This document shows positions 44,900 through 54,427 of a DNA stretch of 64,000 nucleotides, one piece after another. Positions within the stretch are counted from its first letter, which is position 1. Every line of letters begins with the position of its first letter. The position numbers and the translations under genes are program-made. The DNA lies in the NCBI GenBank assembly GCA_038040445.1, contig JBBPIG010000022.1, positions 56,838 through 120,837 of the forward strand. Direction: 5' to 3'. The stretch is from Acidobacteriota bacterium (GTDB lineage: Bacteria; Acidobacteriota; Blastocatellia; UBA7656). The notes beneath the pieces were generated by a model that did no database searches, was not told where the DNA came from, and saw only the letters and a list, made by a program, of their open reading frames with translations.

Positions 44900-47443
44900 A
44901 TGATCAACGAATTCGATCTGACTACGTTCAGAGGGCTCTCAGAGAGCGAGGCCGACGAGAGGCTAAGAGCCGAAGGGTTCAACGAACTCCCATCCGCAAA
45001 ACGCCGCAACGTTCTGGCGATCGCGCTTGAAGTCGTTCGTGAGCCGATGTTCTTGCTCCTGGCCGCATGCGGAACGATCTACTTGATACTCGGCGACGCG
45101 CAAGAAGCGTTCATGCTTTTGGGGTTTGTGTTCTTCATTATGGGCATCAGCCTCTATCAAGAGCGAAAAACAGAACGCACTCTTGAAGCGCTGAGGGATC
45201 TTTCCAGTCCTCGCGCGCTCGTAGTCCGAGACGGACGCCAAAGAAGAGTGGCCGGACGCGATGTGGTGCGAGGCGACATACTGCTCCTTGCCGAAGGCGA
45301 TCGCATACCAGCCGACGCCGTCGTTCTATATTGCAGCCACCTGCTGGCAGACGAATCCATCCTCACCGGCGAGTCGGTTCCTGTTCGAAAGGTCACCTCC
45401 GATGGCGTCAGTGAGATGAGGCGGCCGGGCGGGGACAATCTTCCGTTCGTTTACTCGGGAACGTTGGTGATTCAAGGCCAGGGCATCGCGCAGGCGCTTG
45501 CTACGGGCCAGCAGACTGAGATCGGCAGGATCGGCAAAGCACTTGGGGAGCTCGAGACCGAGCAAACGCCGTTGCAGAGAGAGGTCGGCAGCCTTGTCGC
45601 CAGGCTCGCGGTACTGGGCGTTACGCTGTGTGCGATTGTCGTGGTCGTGTATGGACTCACGCGAGCGAATTGGTACGAGGGCTTTCTAGCCGGAATAACG
45701 CTGGCGATGGCCATTCTGCCGAATGAGTTTCCGGTTGTGCTGACGATCTTCCTCGCGCTTGGAGCGTGGCGAATCTCGCAAAAGAATGTGCTCACCAGGC
45801 GTATGCCGGCAGTTGAGACTCTCGGTTCGGCGACAGTGTTATGCGTAGACAAGACGGGCACGCTCACGCTCAATCACATGTCGGTCGCGATGCTGTTTGC
45901 CAATGATGAGTATTACGATATCCGCACTTCACCCGGCGAGGAGTTGCCAGAGATGTTTCACGAACTCTCGGAATTCGCGATACTCGCAAGTCATCGCGAT
46001 CCATTCGACCCGATGGAAAAAGCGCTCAGGGAACTTGGCAACTACTACCTGAGCGGCACCGAACACCTTCACGATGACTGGACCTTGGTGCGCGAATATC
46101 CGTTGTCCAATAGTCTGCTTGCGTTGTCGCGAGTATGGAGATCGCGCGATGGCGAAGATTACGTCATCGCCGCGAAGGGAGCTCCTGAAGCCATGTTCGA
46201 CCTTTGCCACTTCAACGAAGCGCAGCTCTCGGAACTCTCCAAGAGAGTAATCACTCTGGCGAACGAAGGGCTTCGCGTCCTGGGGGTTGCAAGGTCGCGC
46301 TTCAAACAGACGGATTTGCCTGTTGAACAACACGACTTCGATTTTGAGTTTCTCGGGCTTGTGGGGCTGGCTGATCCAGTCCGTCCAGCGGTTCCGGCAG
46401 CGATCAAGGAATGCTACGGGGCGGGCGTGAGAGTCGTAATGATAACCGGCGACTATCCGGGCACTGCTGAGAACGTCGCGCGTCAGATTGGGCTGACGCC
46501 TATGGATCAAATCATTACGGGCCCGGAGCTGGACAAGATGGACGATGCCCAACTTCGCGAGCGGATTGACTCGGTGAACATCTTTGCGCGAGTCGTGCCA
46601 GAGCAGAAGCTGAGACTGGTCAGCGCGCTCAAGGCTAGCGGCGAAATCGTTGCGATGACCGGCGATGGAGTGAACGACGCGCCTGCTTTGAAAGCCGCGC
46701 ACATCGGCATCGCGATGGGTGAGCGTGGAACGGATGTCGCTCGCGAAGCGTCTTCGCTCGTCCTGCTCGACGATGACTTTTCATCAATTGTACAAGCAGT
46801 CAAACAGGGCCGGAGGATCTTCGACAATCTCAAGAAAGGCATGGCGTACATCCTGGCGATTCATGTGCCGATTGCCGGAATGACTCTCGTACCCGTGCTG
46901 CTGAGGTGGCCACTCGTGCTTCTCCCGGTGCACATCGCGTTTCTTCATTTGATCATCGATCCGGCGTGCTCAATAGTCTTCGAAGCCGAGCCTGAAGAGG
47001 CGGACCTCATGCAGCGCCCTCCACGCAAGCCAACCGAGCCGTTGTTTGGAAAGCGCACATGGTTGGTAAGCTCGCTTCAAGGACTGGGGGTCCTGCTGAT
47101 ACTGGCCGCGCTCTACGGTCTTGCGCTTCATCGAGGGCAAGCTGAACCGAAAGCGCGAGCTCTCGCGTTCACGACATTGATCATCGCGAACCTCGGTTTG
47201 ATTCTGACCAACCGATCCTGGAAGCATTCGATCATCTCGACAATTCGTTCACCGAACGCCGCGCTGTGGTGGGTAACCGGCGGGGCGGTGTTGTTTCTGG
47301 GATTGGTTTTGTATGTTCCAATGCTGCGCGAGGTGTTCCGCTTTGCCGAGTTGGATCCTAGAGACGTTGGTGTGTGCCTGCTGGCTGGGGTTGGAAGCAT
47401 TGCGTGGTTTGAACTGTTCAAATTTGTGAGCAAGCGGATTTAG
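44900..47443 (+). CDS. Cation-translocating P-type ATPase
   Basis: A 847-residue P2-type ATPase. Motifs in order: N-terminal cation ATPase domain with GLSESEADERL, TGES (about residue 155), the M4 motif LPNEFP (about 273), DKTGTLTLN with the phosphorylated Asp (about 317), KGAPE, and TGDGVNDAPALK. M4 in Ca pumps normally reads PEGLP, and in close relatives often PEEFP; here the first acidic residue is Asn, which may alter ion choice. The C-terminal membrane part has FLHLIIDPACSIVFEAEPEE. Ca, Mn or a monovalent ion could be the substrate. It begins one base after the truncated adaptor frame. Confidence 0.88.
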   Translation: MINEFDLTTFRGLSESEADERLRAEGFNELPSAKRRNVLAIALEVVREPMFLLLAACGTIYLILGDAQEAFMLLGFVFFIMGISLYQERKTERTLEALRDLSSPRALVVRDGRQRRVAGRDVVRGDILLLAEGDRIPADAVVLYCSHLLADESILTGESVPVRKVTSDGVSEMRRPGGDNLPFVYSGTLVIQGQGIAQALATGQQTEIGRIGKALGELETEQTPLQREVGSLVARLAVLGVTLCAIVVVVYGLTRANWYEGFLAGITLAMAILPNEFPVVLTIFLALGAWRISQKNVLTRRMPAVETLGSATVLCVDKTGTLTLNHMSVAMLFANDEYYDIRTSPGEELPEMFHELSEFAILASHRDPFDPMEKALRELGNYYLSGTEHLHDDWTLVREYPLSNSLLALSRVWRSRDGEDYVIAAKGAPEAMFDLCHFNEAQLSELSKRVITLANEGLRVLGVARSRFKQTDLPVEQHDFDFEFLGLVGLADPVRPAVPAAIKECYGAGVRVVMITGDYPGTAENVARQIGLTPMDQIITGPELDKMDDAQLRERIDSVNIFARVVPEQKLRLVSALKASGEIVAMTGDGVNDAPALKAAHIGIAMGERGTDVAREASSLVLLDDDFSSIVQAVKQGRRIFDNLKKGMAYILAIHVPIAGMTLVPVLLRWPLVLLPVHIAFLHLIIDPACSIVFEAEPEEADLMQRPPRKPTEPLFGKRTWLVSSLQGLGVLLILAALYGLALHRGQAEPKARALAFTTLIIANLGLILTNRSWKHSIISTIRSPNAALWWVTGGAVLFLGLVLYVPMLREVFRFAELDPRDVGVCLLAGVGSIAWFELFKFVSKRI

Positions 47444-47449
47444 CCTGCC

Positions 47450-47717
47450 TTGCGTTCGCTTGGGCGAGAAGCGGTCGTCGGTGTTTCCGAAAGCGAGCGC
47501 GCCCAAAACTGGCATCAGGACTGCCGTGGCGATTGAAGCGGGCCAACCCGATGTGATGAGTAAAATGAGGACACTCGCGCACTTCTCAACGCTATGATCT
47601 TGCCGTCGGGCTGCGTCAGCAGGGCATAAGCCAGATCAGCGCGGGAATAGAAATCGGCTGTTACCTTGCCATTCGCGCCAAAGCTTGTGTCGAGACTGCC
47701 ATCCGTGTTGTAGCGTA
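47450..47717 (-). pseudogene. Decayed delta-60 repeat protein
   Basis: The minus strand encodes ALIRYNTDGSLDTSFGANGKV followed by YALLTQPDGKIIAL at about 47575-47717, a textbook delta-60 beta-propeller repeat. A second unit, LARFNRHGSPDASFG, lies at about 47490-47555 but in another frame. No start codon or full-length frame remains. These are the leftovers of a long secreted repeat protein. Confidence 0.75.
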
Positions 47718-48275
47718 TCAGCGCAAATCAGCGTCCCGGTGAGTCAGAAAACGGTTGCGCAGCCAGGGCGCGAGGATGACTATCACTGAAGGAATCCACA
47801 CCCACACAAGTTCATTCAGAATCGTTGTCGCCCCGGCAGAGCTGAAGAAAGCCAGGCCGATCGGCGACGAGACAATTGGCCGCCACGGCAGAAAAAACCG
47901 TGCTGGACTAAACGGCGCAAAAAAAGCCACTCCCAAGGTGCCATCTACCATGGCATCGAGAACTGAATGGGAAGCAGTCGCCGCGAAGAAGAATGCGAAC
48001 AGCCCCAGTCTACTTATCATCCCCTTAGCCGGTTTCCTGAAGGCCAGCAGCACCACTAGTCCGCTCAGCGCCATCGCGAAGAAAAGCGAGTGCGTGAGCC
48101 CGCGATGGCCGAGCATCGTCGTGTAGTCGAAGCCGAACCGGTTGGCCAAGACATCGATATCTGGCGCCACCGCACAAACGGAAGATAGTACCCAGAACCG
48201 GAGAGGGAGTGGACGCGTCGTGTACGCCCTCCCTAAAGCTATTGATGCGACGGCATGAGAAAACGCAGATGGCAT
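47718..48275 (-). CDS. YdjM-type membrane metal-dependent hydrolase
   Basis: A 185-residue inner-membrane protein: MPSAFSHAVASIALGRA, APDIDVLANRFGFDY and LGHRGLTHSLFFA, then SHSVLDAMVDGTLGVAFFAPF carry the conserved Asp and His residues of the YdjM/LexA-regulated hydrolase-like family. Four or five hydrophobic helices are seen. The metal-binding HRGLTHS motif is complete. Its physiological substrate is unknown. It lies next to the delta-60 remnant on the same strand. Confidence 0.75.
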   Translation of the reverse strand: MPSAFSHAVASIALGRAYTTRPLPLRFWVLSSVCAVAPDIDVLANRFGFDYTTMLGHRGLTHSLFFAMALSGLVVLLAFRKPAKGMISRLGLFAFFFAATASHSVLDAMVDGTLGVAFFAPFSPARFFLPWRPIVSSPIGLAFFSSAGATTILNELVWVWIPSVIVILAPWLRNRFLTHRDADLR

Positions 48276-48451
48276 TGCAAATACTCACTTCATAAAAATC
48301 TCTTGGTCACCTTCCGGCACGAGCCTGAAGACTACTGATTGATTCATTGTAATCTGTGGGAGCGGGCCACCGCCATTGGTTCTCCGGCCCACGTCGAGAC
48401 ATCTAAGACCAAAGGTCAGGTCCGTACGTGGCAAGGCGGACAGTAGACGGA

Positions 48452-49132
48452 TTAGTTAGGGTGATTGAATTTCGAGTCATCCAGTCGCCATCGCGTTCTG
48501 ATCGCAAAACTGTAGCAAAGCGCGGCGATGACAATGCCACCAAGATCTGCCGCGAGGTCCTGAACAGTATCGCGCGGCGTCCATATGCGTTGGCCGCCGA
48601 ACAATCGCTCGTCGATCAATTCCGTGATTTCATAGTAGGCGGCCAGGCTAAAAGCAGTCGTGACTGAAAAGAAGGCTACAAAACCCAGGGGCAGCCGGTA
48701 GGCGAAGCGCCGGATCAGCGCCATCAGAAGCCACATAACAGGGACTAACGATAGTCCGCTCGCAGTGAAATGGGTGATGATGTCATAGGGGACTAAAGCA
48801 ATCCTTCGGCTGAACAAGCCATATCGATTGCCGACGACGTCCAGCGCGATGGAGAGCACTAAACAAAGGAGCATTCCGGCGGGCATCCGGATGTTCAACC
48901 TGAATCTTAGATAGAAATAGAACGACGATAAGGCGAGCGTAGAAAGCAGAGTGTTGGTTACTGGCGATCGATAGGGCAGCCTGAGCAGCAGGACTGTGTA
49001 TACTGCCAGGGCTAACATCCCGGCCACTACCACTTCTGATTTGCCAATCCTTTGAGACTCTGATCTTTCAGCCAGCACGGCGGGCTTGACCCTGTTCGAG
49101 AACTCGGCAGTGGCAACGGGCTTGTAGAACAT
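48452..49132 (-). CDS. Polytopic membrane protein, DUF2238-like
   Basis: A 226-residue protein with about five hydrophobic segments. The C-terminal half has [12 protein letters not shown] and [38 protein letters not shown], reminiscent of DUF2238/YjdF proteins, which share the Glu and the W-TPRDT-QDL pattern. The role of the family is unknown. The start is uncertain: an upstream start at 49267 would add 45 residues, while ATG 49132 has only a close AGGAG. Confidence 0.6.
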   Translation of the reverse strand: MFYKPVATAEFSNRVKPAVLAERSESQRIGKSEVVVAGMLALAVYTVLLLRLPYRSPVTNTLLSTLALSSFYFYLRFRLNIRMPAGMLLCLVLSIALDVVGNRYGLFSRRIALVPYDIITHFTASGLSLVPVMWLLMALIRRFAYRLPLGFVAFFSVTTAFSLAAYYEITELIDERLFGGQRIWTPRDTVQDLAADLGGIVIAALCYSFAIRTRWRLDDSKFNHPN

Positions 49133-49386
49133 ACTCCTGTGCTCTTGAGCTCGAACAGCGTGAGCGTATAGCCAGGCGAGTTCAGCTCTACCGTTCACGA
49201 CGAGCTCAACAGCTACCGTTGCTGCAACGCCTGTTCCGACAATTGGAAGCGCGTCGTAGTGCAGCACAGAGAGTGACTCCTCGAGTCGCCTGCGGAAATT
49301 CTCGCATCAACTTGCGTGAAAGCGCGCAAAGCCGGGGAGGGGCGCGCCGTGCGCACTACAATGAACTTGAAAGAGGATTGGTGTTG

Positions 49387-50180
49387 ATGCTGTTTCTCGC
49401 TCTGTTTGAGCCGGGACTTCGCTTCAAGATCGCCAGCACGCCTTCCGCGCCCCTGGAATCCCAGGACTTCCTGCGAATGCTTGCGGCCCTCACCAACGCC
49501 ACGATCCATACAAACAATCGGGTAGATGTGCTGACCAACGTTGAGGTCTTTTATGAAGCCGCGTTGGAGGCCATTCGCAACGCCAAACACAACATCAACA
49601 TTGAGGTTTACATTTTTCAGAAGGGAAGAGTCGCCGGGCGGTTCATTGAAGCTCTGATCGAGCGCGCGGAGGCTGGCGTGAACGTGAATCTGGTCATTGA
49701 CGCGATCGGCAGCTTCGCGACCTGGGACAGCTATCTCAAACTGCTGCCCGACGCCGGCGCCCGCGTCGAGCGGTATAATCCGATTCGCTGGTACACGCTG
49801 CCGCGAATCAACAATCGCACTCACCGCACGCTGATCATCGTCGATGGGCGGGTTGGCTTCGTCGGAGGCGACGGCGTCGCCGATCACTGGCTCTACGGAA
49901 GAGGAAAATCGAGCCGCTGGCGCGACACCATGTTTCGCGTCGAAGGCGGCGCGGTAACCGATCTTGCAGTCTACCTTTGTCGAAAACTGGCTGGAAGCGT
50001 CAGGCGAGATTCTGGCGGCGACCGAGTACTTCCCGGCTTGCACTGCAGCGGGCGCCACCAGGGTGATGGTCATCGACAGCTCGCCTTCGATTGGCCAGTC
50101 GACTCGCGCACGCGTTCTCTTTCAGACGCTGTTGGCGTCGGCGCGCAAGACCATCTTCATAAACACGCCGTACTTCGGTT
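49387..50180 (+). pseudogene. Frameshifted phospholipase D/cardiolipin synthase-like gene
   Basis: From ATG 49387 the frame reads [23 protein letters not shown] and then [24 protein letters not shown], the first HKD site of the phospholipase D family, in which the Lys is a Thr. Near 49965 the homologous text moves to the next frame ([22 protein letters not shown] and [11 protein letters not shown]), which fits a one-base insertion. It then breaks off before the second HKD site. The gene is not functional as read. Confidence 0.75.
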
Positions 50181-50391
50181 GCTGGCCTCTCATCTCACGA
50201 GTGCGGATATCCGAGCCCACCTTCAGCGCTCGAGAACTTACCCGGGGGTGTTGCCCTTCCTGCATTTGGATCACATCTACTTCGATGATTTGCTCGATCT
50301 TGAACGAATCACGCTGCATAAGAGCCGCGCCGCGCTGGTGGCTTCGGATCATCTGCCGTTGGTCGCGGACTTTCGAATTCAGAGGGAGTAA
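50181..50391 (+). pseudogene. 3' remnant of an EEP-family nuclease/phosphatase gene
   Basis: The frame downstream of the phospholipase fragment reads [18 protein letters not shown] and [23 protein letters not shown] and [10 protein letters not shown] are the closing motifs of the endonuclease/exonuclease/phosphatase family, with the catalytic Asp-His pair. The rest of that gene is absent. The join to the phospholipase fragment is another deletion junction. Confidence 0.7.
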
Positions 50392-50432
50392 AGCAATCTC
50401 ATCGAAGGAATAACCTGGTTCAGAAGTCGTCC

Positions 50433-50468
50433 AAATAAAAACGAAAGGGCCGGAACTTTTTCCGGCCC
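50433..50468 (-). terminator. Intrinsic terminator for the tRNA-fMet transcript
   Basis: On the minus strand a nine-base-pair perfect stem (gggccggaa / ttccggccc, short T-rich loop) is followed by tttcgtttttattt. This is a standard Rho-independent terminator placed 23 bp after the 3' end of tRNA-fMet. Confidence 0.85.
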
Positions 50469-50491
50469 AACTTCCGACCCGATTTAGTGAG

Positions 50492-50568
<77 letters not shown>

Positions 50569-50581
50569 CCAGAATATTACA

Positions 50582-51049
50582 TTAATTCGAAGCGTCCGTA
50601 TAGCCGCTGTTGGAGCGGGGACTCAAATTCGCCATCCGAACCGGGCGGACCTCCGTAGTGCTTTCGGCAGCCGAGCTCGGATCTTGCTGAAGTTTGATCA
50701 CCACGTCCCCAGAGCGGACGAATCCGAACTTCTGTCGGGCGAATAGCTCGATTGCTCTCGAGTCGGTGCGTAGTTGTTGAACGTCGCGCTCGAGTTTCTG
50801 AACCCTTATCGTTAGATCCGTGACTCTCTCCCCGGCTGCTTCGTGCTTGAGCAGCGCCGCGTCAAGCTCCCCTCGAGCCCTGGAGTAAACCGAAAGGCAA
50901 GTGGCCGCTGCCGCCAGTATTATCGTTATTACTATGGCGTCTATCAGACGGCGGGCGCGAACCCTTCGTCTGACTACCGGGTTCACCTTTACCGCCGTTG
51001 CGGACCTCTCGACTCTTTCATCCCAAAATGTACTTGTGGCCTGACTCAA
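50582..51049 (-). CDS. FtsB/DivIC-like septum formation protein
   Basis: A 155-residue bitopic membrane protein: short basic N-terminus (RRRVRARR), one membrane helix (LIDAIVITIILAAAATCLSVY), a coiled coil (ERVTDLTIRVQKLERDVQQL) and the end motif AIELFARQKFGFVRSGDVVIKL typical of the FtsB/DivIC family. Such proteins link parts of the division machinery. The TTG start at 51047-51049 has GGAGG six bases upstream and overlaps the end of the phosphohexomutase gene, so they are probably co-transcribed. The Ser/Arg-rich tail is longer than usual. Confidence 0.75.
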   Translation of the reverse strand: MSQATSTFWDERVERSATAVKVNPVVRRRVRARRLIDAIVITIILAAAATCLSVYSRARGELDAALLKHEAAGERVTDLTIRVQKLERDVQQLRTDSRAIELFARQKFGFVRSGDVVIKLQQDPSSAAESTTEVRPVRMANLSPRSNSGYTDASN

Positions 51050-52409
51050 GTAGCACCTCCAATTCTTGCTCGTTTGAAGCTTCAGCGTAAATGCGCACCA
51101 GCGGCTCGGTCCCGGACGGACGTAGCAAAATCCAAGATCCGTCATCGAGAATAAACTTGGCTCCGTCGACTCGATTTACAGACACGACACGGTGGCCGGC
51201 GAACTGATTCGCGCCGGCGGACAGCTTACTCGGCAATGCTTGCTGCAGCTCAGGCGTCAACGGGACGCCTATTCTTCCGCTTGTTACGTGACCCACTTCT
51301 GAATAGACCTTTGCGAGCATCTCTCCGAGAGAAGCCCTTCGCGCGGCGACCATCTCAGCAACCAGCAAGCAGGCAAGTATCCCGTCCTTCTCCGGGAAGT
51401 GTCCTCTGATTGACAGTCCCGCGCTCTCTTCGCCGCCGAGCGAAATTTTGTCTTCGTCAATAAGCTGCCCGATGTACTTGAAGCCAACCGGCGTCTCAAT
51501 CACTTCGATCCCGCGCCGCGCAGCTACTCGATCGACGAGATGAGTGGTCGCGACCGAGCGAGCAACCGCATCGGTCCACCCGCGAGACTCCGCCAGGTAG
51601 TCGACCAAGAGAGCTATTATCTGGTTCGGCGTGACGAACGCGCCATCCCGATCGATGATGCCGAAGCGGTCAGCGTCGCCATCGGTTGAGATCCCCAAAT
51701 CATACCCGCCGGCCGTTACAGCGTCGCGAAGCTCATGCAGATACTCCGCCTCGGGAGATGGACTGTGGCCGCCGAAGTAAACATCGCGATAATCGTGAAG
51801 CATCAATACGTCCGAGCCGGCATCACCGAGCGTCTTGTCCAGATACCCCCGTCCTGTGCCCCAGAGCGGGTCGTAAGCGATGCGCAGTCCCGCGCCGGCG
51901 ATCGCGCGAAGGTCGATCTTGGTGGCGATGTCGTTCAAGTAGTCATTCACCAGCGACAAACTCTCGACCTGCCGACCCTGTGCGGGTTTTGCAATGTGCT
52001 TACCTTCGAGGCTCGAGATGTTGCGTTCTATCTCGTTTGTAACCTCGGGCAACGCGGGCGCGCCATCGGAAGCTGAGAACTTGATACCGGAATACTCGGG
52101 CGGGTTATGGCTGGCGGTGAAGTTGATGGCGCCACTCGCACGTCTTGAGCGAACCGCGAATGCAATCGCAGGAGTTGGAGTAGCTCGATCGCACAAAAGC
52201 GGGTGAAGACCGTTAGCGGCGATTATTGCAGCCCCTTCGGATGCAAAGACTTCAGCCATGAATCTGGTATCGTAACCGACGATAACCTGGGACCCGGGTG
52301 CGCGCTTAGCGATCCAGTCTGATATCGCTTGCGTGACGCGACGCACGGCGTCGAATGTGAATTCGTCGGCGATAATGGCGCGCCAGCCGGAAGTCCCGAA
52401 CTTTATCAT
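51018..52409 (-). CDS. Phosphoglucomutase/phosphomannomutase family
   Basis: A 463-residue phosphohexomutase. It has MIKFGTSGWRAIIADEFT at the start, the active phosphoserine loop NFTASHNPPEYSGIKFS (about residue 100), the Mg site STDGDADRFG (about 240), the sugar loop GGEESAGLSIRGH (about 325) and RPSGTEPLVRIYAE near the C-terminus. It would interconvert hexose 6- and 1-phosphates for glycan or glycogen synthesis; the loop does not settle glucose versus mannose. AAGGA lies directly before the ATG. Its 3' end overlaps the FtsB-like gene. Confidence 0.9.
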   Translation of the reverse strand: MIKFGTSGWRAIIADEFTFDAVRRVTQAISDWIAKRAPGSQVIVGYDTRFMAEVFASEGAAIIAANGLHPLLCDRATPTPAIAFAVRSRRASGAINFTASHNPPEYSGIKFSASDGAPALPEVTNEIERNISSLEGKHIAKPAQGRQVESLSLVNDYLNDIATKIDLRAIAGAGLRIAYDPLWGTGRGYLDKTLGDAGSDVLMLHDYRDVYFGGHSPSPEAEYLHELRDAVTAGGYDLGISTDGDADRFGIIDRDGAFVTPNQIIALLVDYLAESRGWTDAVARSVATTHLVDRVAARRGIEVIETPVGFKYIGQLIDEDKISLGGEESAGLSIRGHFPEKDGILACLLVAEMVAARRASLGEMLAKVYSEVGHVTSGRIGVPLTPELQQALPSKLSAGANQFAGHRVVSVNRVDGAKFILDDGSWILLRPSGTEPLVRIYAEASNEQELEVLLESGHKYILG

Positions 52410-52839
52410 TCCTTGAATTGTGCTCGGTCTGTGAGGAGACCGCCGGAAAATCCTGCAAGCGAATGGGAGCGTCCAAGCCCAAGTGGGGGACGGGCCGTGG
52501 CAGCAGGAACGGACTGTACCATCTTTCCCAGTCCGGCGCAACAATTTTCTTCTTGAAGTTTAAGATTGTTTGCTTGAGACGATACATCAACAGTGAGCTG
52601 AGATCGAACGGTGATCTGGACGCGATTGTGACGGACGGGACTCAAGCGGACGTGCGGTTATAAGAAGTGAATTGCCAAGCATGGAACCATCTTCTTATCG
52701 CAAGGCGGGGCAGGTTCACGTTGCAGCGCCCGGTCCAACGTATTATTCTTTGGGACTATTCAACGGATCGCTTACGTGCTGAAATTCACCAAACCCCTTC
52801 ATCTCGGCGAAACCAGGATAAGAATTGGAGGTCAATGCG
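52410..52839. other. Gene-free divergent promoter region
   Basis: About 430 bp between the divergent phosphohexomutase and MoxR genes. Short frames on both strands lack any domain or coding character. It should hold promoters for both directions, but no consensus pair stands out. Confidence 0.4.
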
Positions 52840-53793
52840 TTGCCAGATTCTGTTAGCGCGATAGTAGCTCACCTGAAAGGCGAAGTAGCCAAAGCCATAG
52901 TCGGCCAGGATGAGGTGATCGAACAGGTGCTGATCGCGTTGCTGACCGAAGGGCACGCCTTGATCGAGGGTGTGCCCGGAACCGCCAAGACGCTTATGGT
53001 CAAGGTGCTCGCTCGCGCTATAGGCGCGGAATCCGGACGCATTCAGTTCACTCCCGATCTGATGCCCGCCGACGTCACCGGCACAAACATCTTCAACATG
53101 TCGACGTCGCTTTTCACGCTGCGGCGCGGGCCGATCTTCACCGACTTGCTGCTGGCCGACGAGATAAATCGCACTCCTCCCAAGACTCAGGCCGCGCTGC
53201 TGGAAGCAATGGAGGAGCGGCAGGTGACAATCGACGGTGAAGCGCACAAGCTCTCGCCACTGTTTACCGTTCTTGCAACACAGAACCCGATCGAATATGA
53301 AGGAACGTATCCACTGCCCGAGGCTCAACTGGACCGTTTCATGTTGAAGATAATCGTCAACTATCCAAACGCCGATGAAGAACTGCGAGTGGTAGCAAAC
53401 TGGAATGCGGGCTTCAACGCTCGGCGTCTCGAAGACCTGGACATACAACCGATTCCCGATGCCGCAGCGGTGCTCAGTTGCCGATCACAGGTGCGCGGCG
53501 TAACGGTTGAGGAAGGCGTTCAGCGGTACATCGTCGCGATCATTCGGGGAACACGAACCGCGATCAACGTTTCCTGGGGAGCAAGCCCGCGCGCGGCGGT
53601 CGCTCTGCTGTTGTGCTCAAAAGCGCTGGCCGCGGTTCGAGGCCGCACCTTCGTAACGCCGGATGATGTGAAAGAGATCGCGAAGCCGGTGCTGCGCCAT
53701 CGGATCGTGTTGCGCTCAGAAGCGGAGATTGAAGGTACGTTGCCCGACCAGGTGCTCGACGAAGTGATCGCTAGCATCGATGTGCCGAGGTGA
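52840..53793 (+). CDS. MoxR-type AAA+ ATPase
   Basis: A 317-residue MoxR ATPase. Walker A is GVPGTAKT in [16 protein letters not shown], Walker B is LLLADEINR, the sensor 1 segment is [24 protein letters not shown], and the C-terminal lid carries [17 protein letters not shown]. MoxR proteins act as chaperones for metal or protein-complex insertion and usually work with DUF58/VWA partners; a DUF58 gene follows after a Nudix gene. TTG 52840 has GGAGG eight bases upstream; an in-frame TTG at 52825 lies before that site and is unlikely. Confidence 0.9.
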   Translation: MPDSVSAIVAHLKGEVAKAIVGQDEVIEQVLIALLTEGHALIEGVPGTAKTLMVKVLARAIGAESGRIQFTPDLMPADVTGTNIFNMSTSLFTLRRGPIFTDLLLADEINRTPPKTQAALLEAMEERQVTIDGEAHKLSPLFTVLATQNPIEYEGTYPLPEAQLDRFMLKIIVNYPNADEELRVVANWNAGFNARRLEDLDIQPIPDAAAVLSCRSQVRGVTVEEGVQRYIVAIIRGTRTAINVSWGASPRAAVALLLCSKALAAVRGRTFVTPDDVKEIAKPVLRHRIVLRSEAEIEGTLPDQVLDEVIASIDVPR

Positions 53794-53795
53794 AA

Positions 53796-53914
53796 GTGAT
53801 GCGTGAAGCGTGATGACGTGATGCGTGATGCGTGATGCGTGACGCGTGACGGTCAGCATACAGTTGCCCGTGACGGTTCACGAATCACGCATCACGCATC
53901 ACGCATCACGCATC
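53796..53914. repeat. Tandem 7-mer repeats forming a long hairpin
   Basis: Between MoxR and the Nudix gene, repeats of gtgatgc on the left (53796-53850) are mirrored by the complement gcatcac repeats on the right (53884-53914). The RNA could fold into a long stem of about 25-30 base pairs. It may dampen or separate expression of the flanking genes, or be a mobile repeat. Confidence 0.85.
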
Positions 53915-53926
53915 TTGCCATTTGAT

Positions 53927-54427
53927 ATGAAAGAGCAAAAGAAACCAATACCGGCGGCGGCGGTTGCGTTTGTGAGAGATACCGAGCGCGGAATCGAGAT
54001 CTATCTGAGCCGCCGGCCCGCGCACTTCCGGTATTACCCCGGCGCATTTGTTTTCCCTGGAGGCCGGTCGGACCCTGGTGACACCGACATCAAGGCTACC
54101 GCGCGTCGTGAGGTTCAGGAAGAAATCGGGATCGAAATCGACACCCAGCGTCTTGTACCGTTGAGGAACATCCACACCAGCGCGCATGCCGGTCCGGTCT
54201 ATCACATGCTGACATTCGCTTATCCGGCGGAGAGCGAATTCAATACCAGTCTGAACCCCGAAGAGGTCGAAGAAGAAATGTGGATCATGGCTCGAGAGGC
54301 GCTCGCGCGTTTTGAACTGCCGTATCAGATTCGGGCGGCGGTCTACACCATCGCACGCTTCGCGAGCGTCGCGGACCTGCTAGGTGCTCTTGCTGAGGGA
54401 AGCATCGACGAGGATTACTGGATTTGA
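53927..54427 (+). CDS. Nudix hydrolase
   Basis: A 166-residue protein. The Nudix region reads FPGGRSDPGD...ARREVQEEIGIEI, with the REVQEE core that binds Mg; the helix spacing is one residue longer than the strict G-x5-E-x7 pattern and the first Glu is an Asp. LSRRPAHFRYYPGAFVFPGG resembles the CoA-pyrophosphatase/NUDT7-19 subgroup. It hydrolyses a nucleoside diphosphate linked to another group; the substrate is not known. It overlaps the DUF58 gene by four bases. Confidence 0.85.
   Translation: MKEQKKPIPAAAVAFVRDTERGIEIYLSRRPAHFRYYPGAFVFPGGRSDPGDTDIKATARREVQEEIGIEIDTQRLVPLRNIHTSAHAGPVYHMLTFAYPAESEFNTSLNPEEVEEEMWIMAREALARFELPYQIRAAVYTIARFASVADLLGALAEGSIDEDYWI

Noticed and set aside
44545..45009. 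Minus-strand frame (154 codons) over the HlyD fragment
   Set aside because: No family resemblance convinced me, and the plus-strand frame shows a clear adaptor-protein N-terminus.
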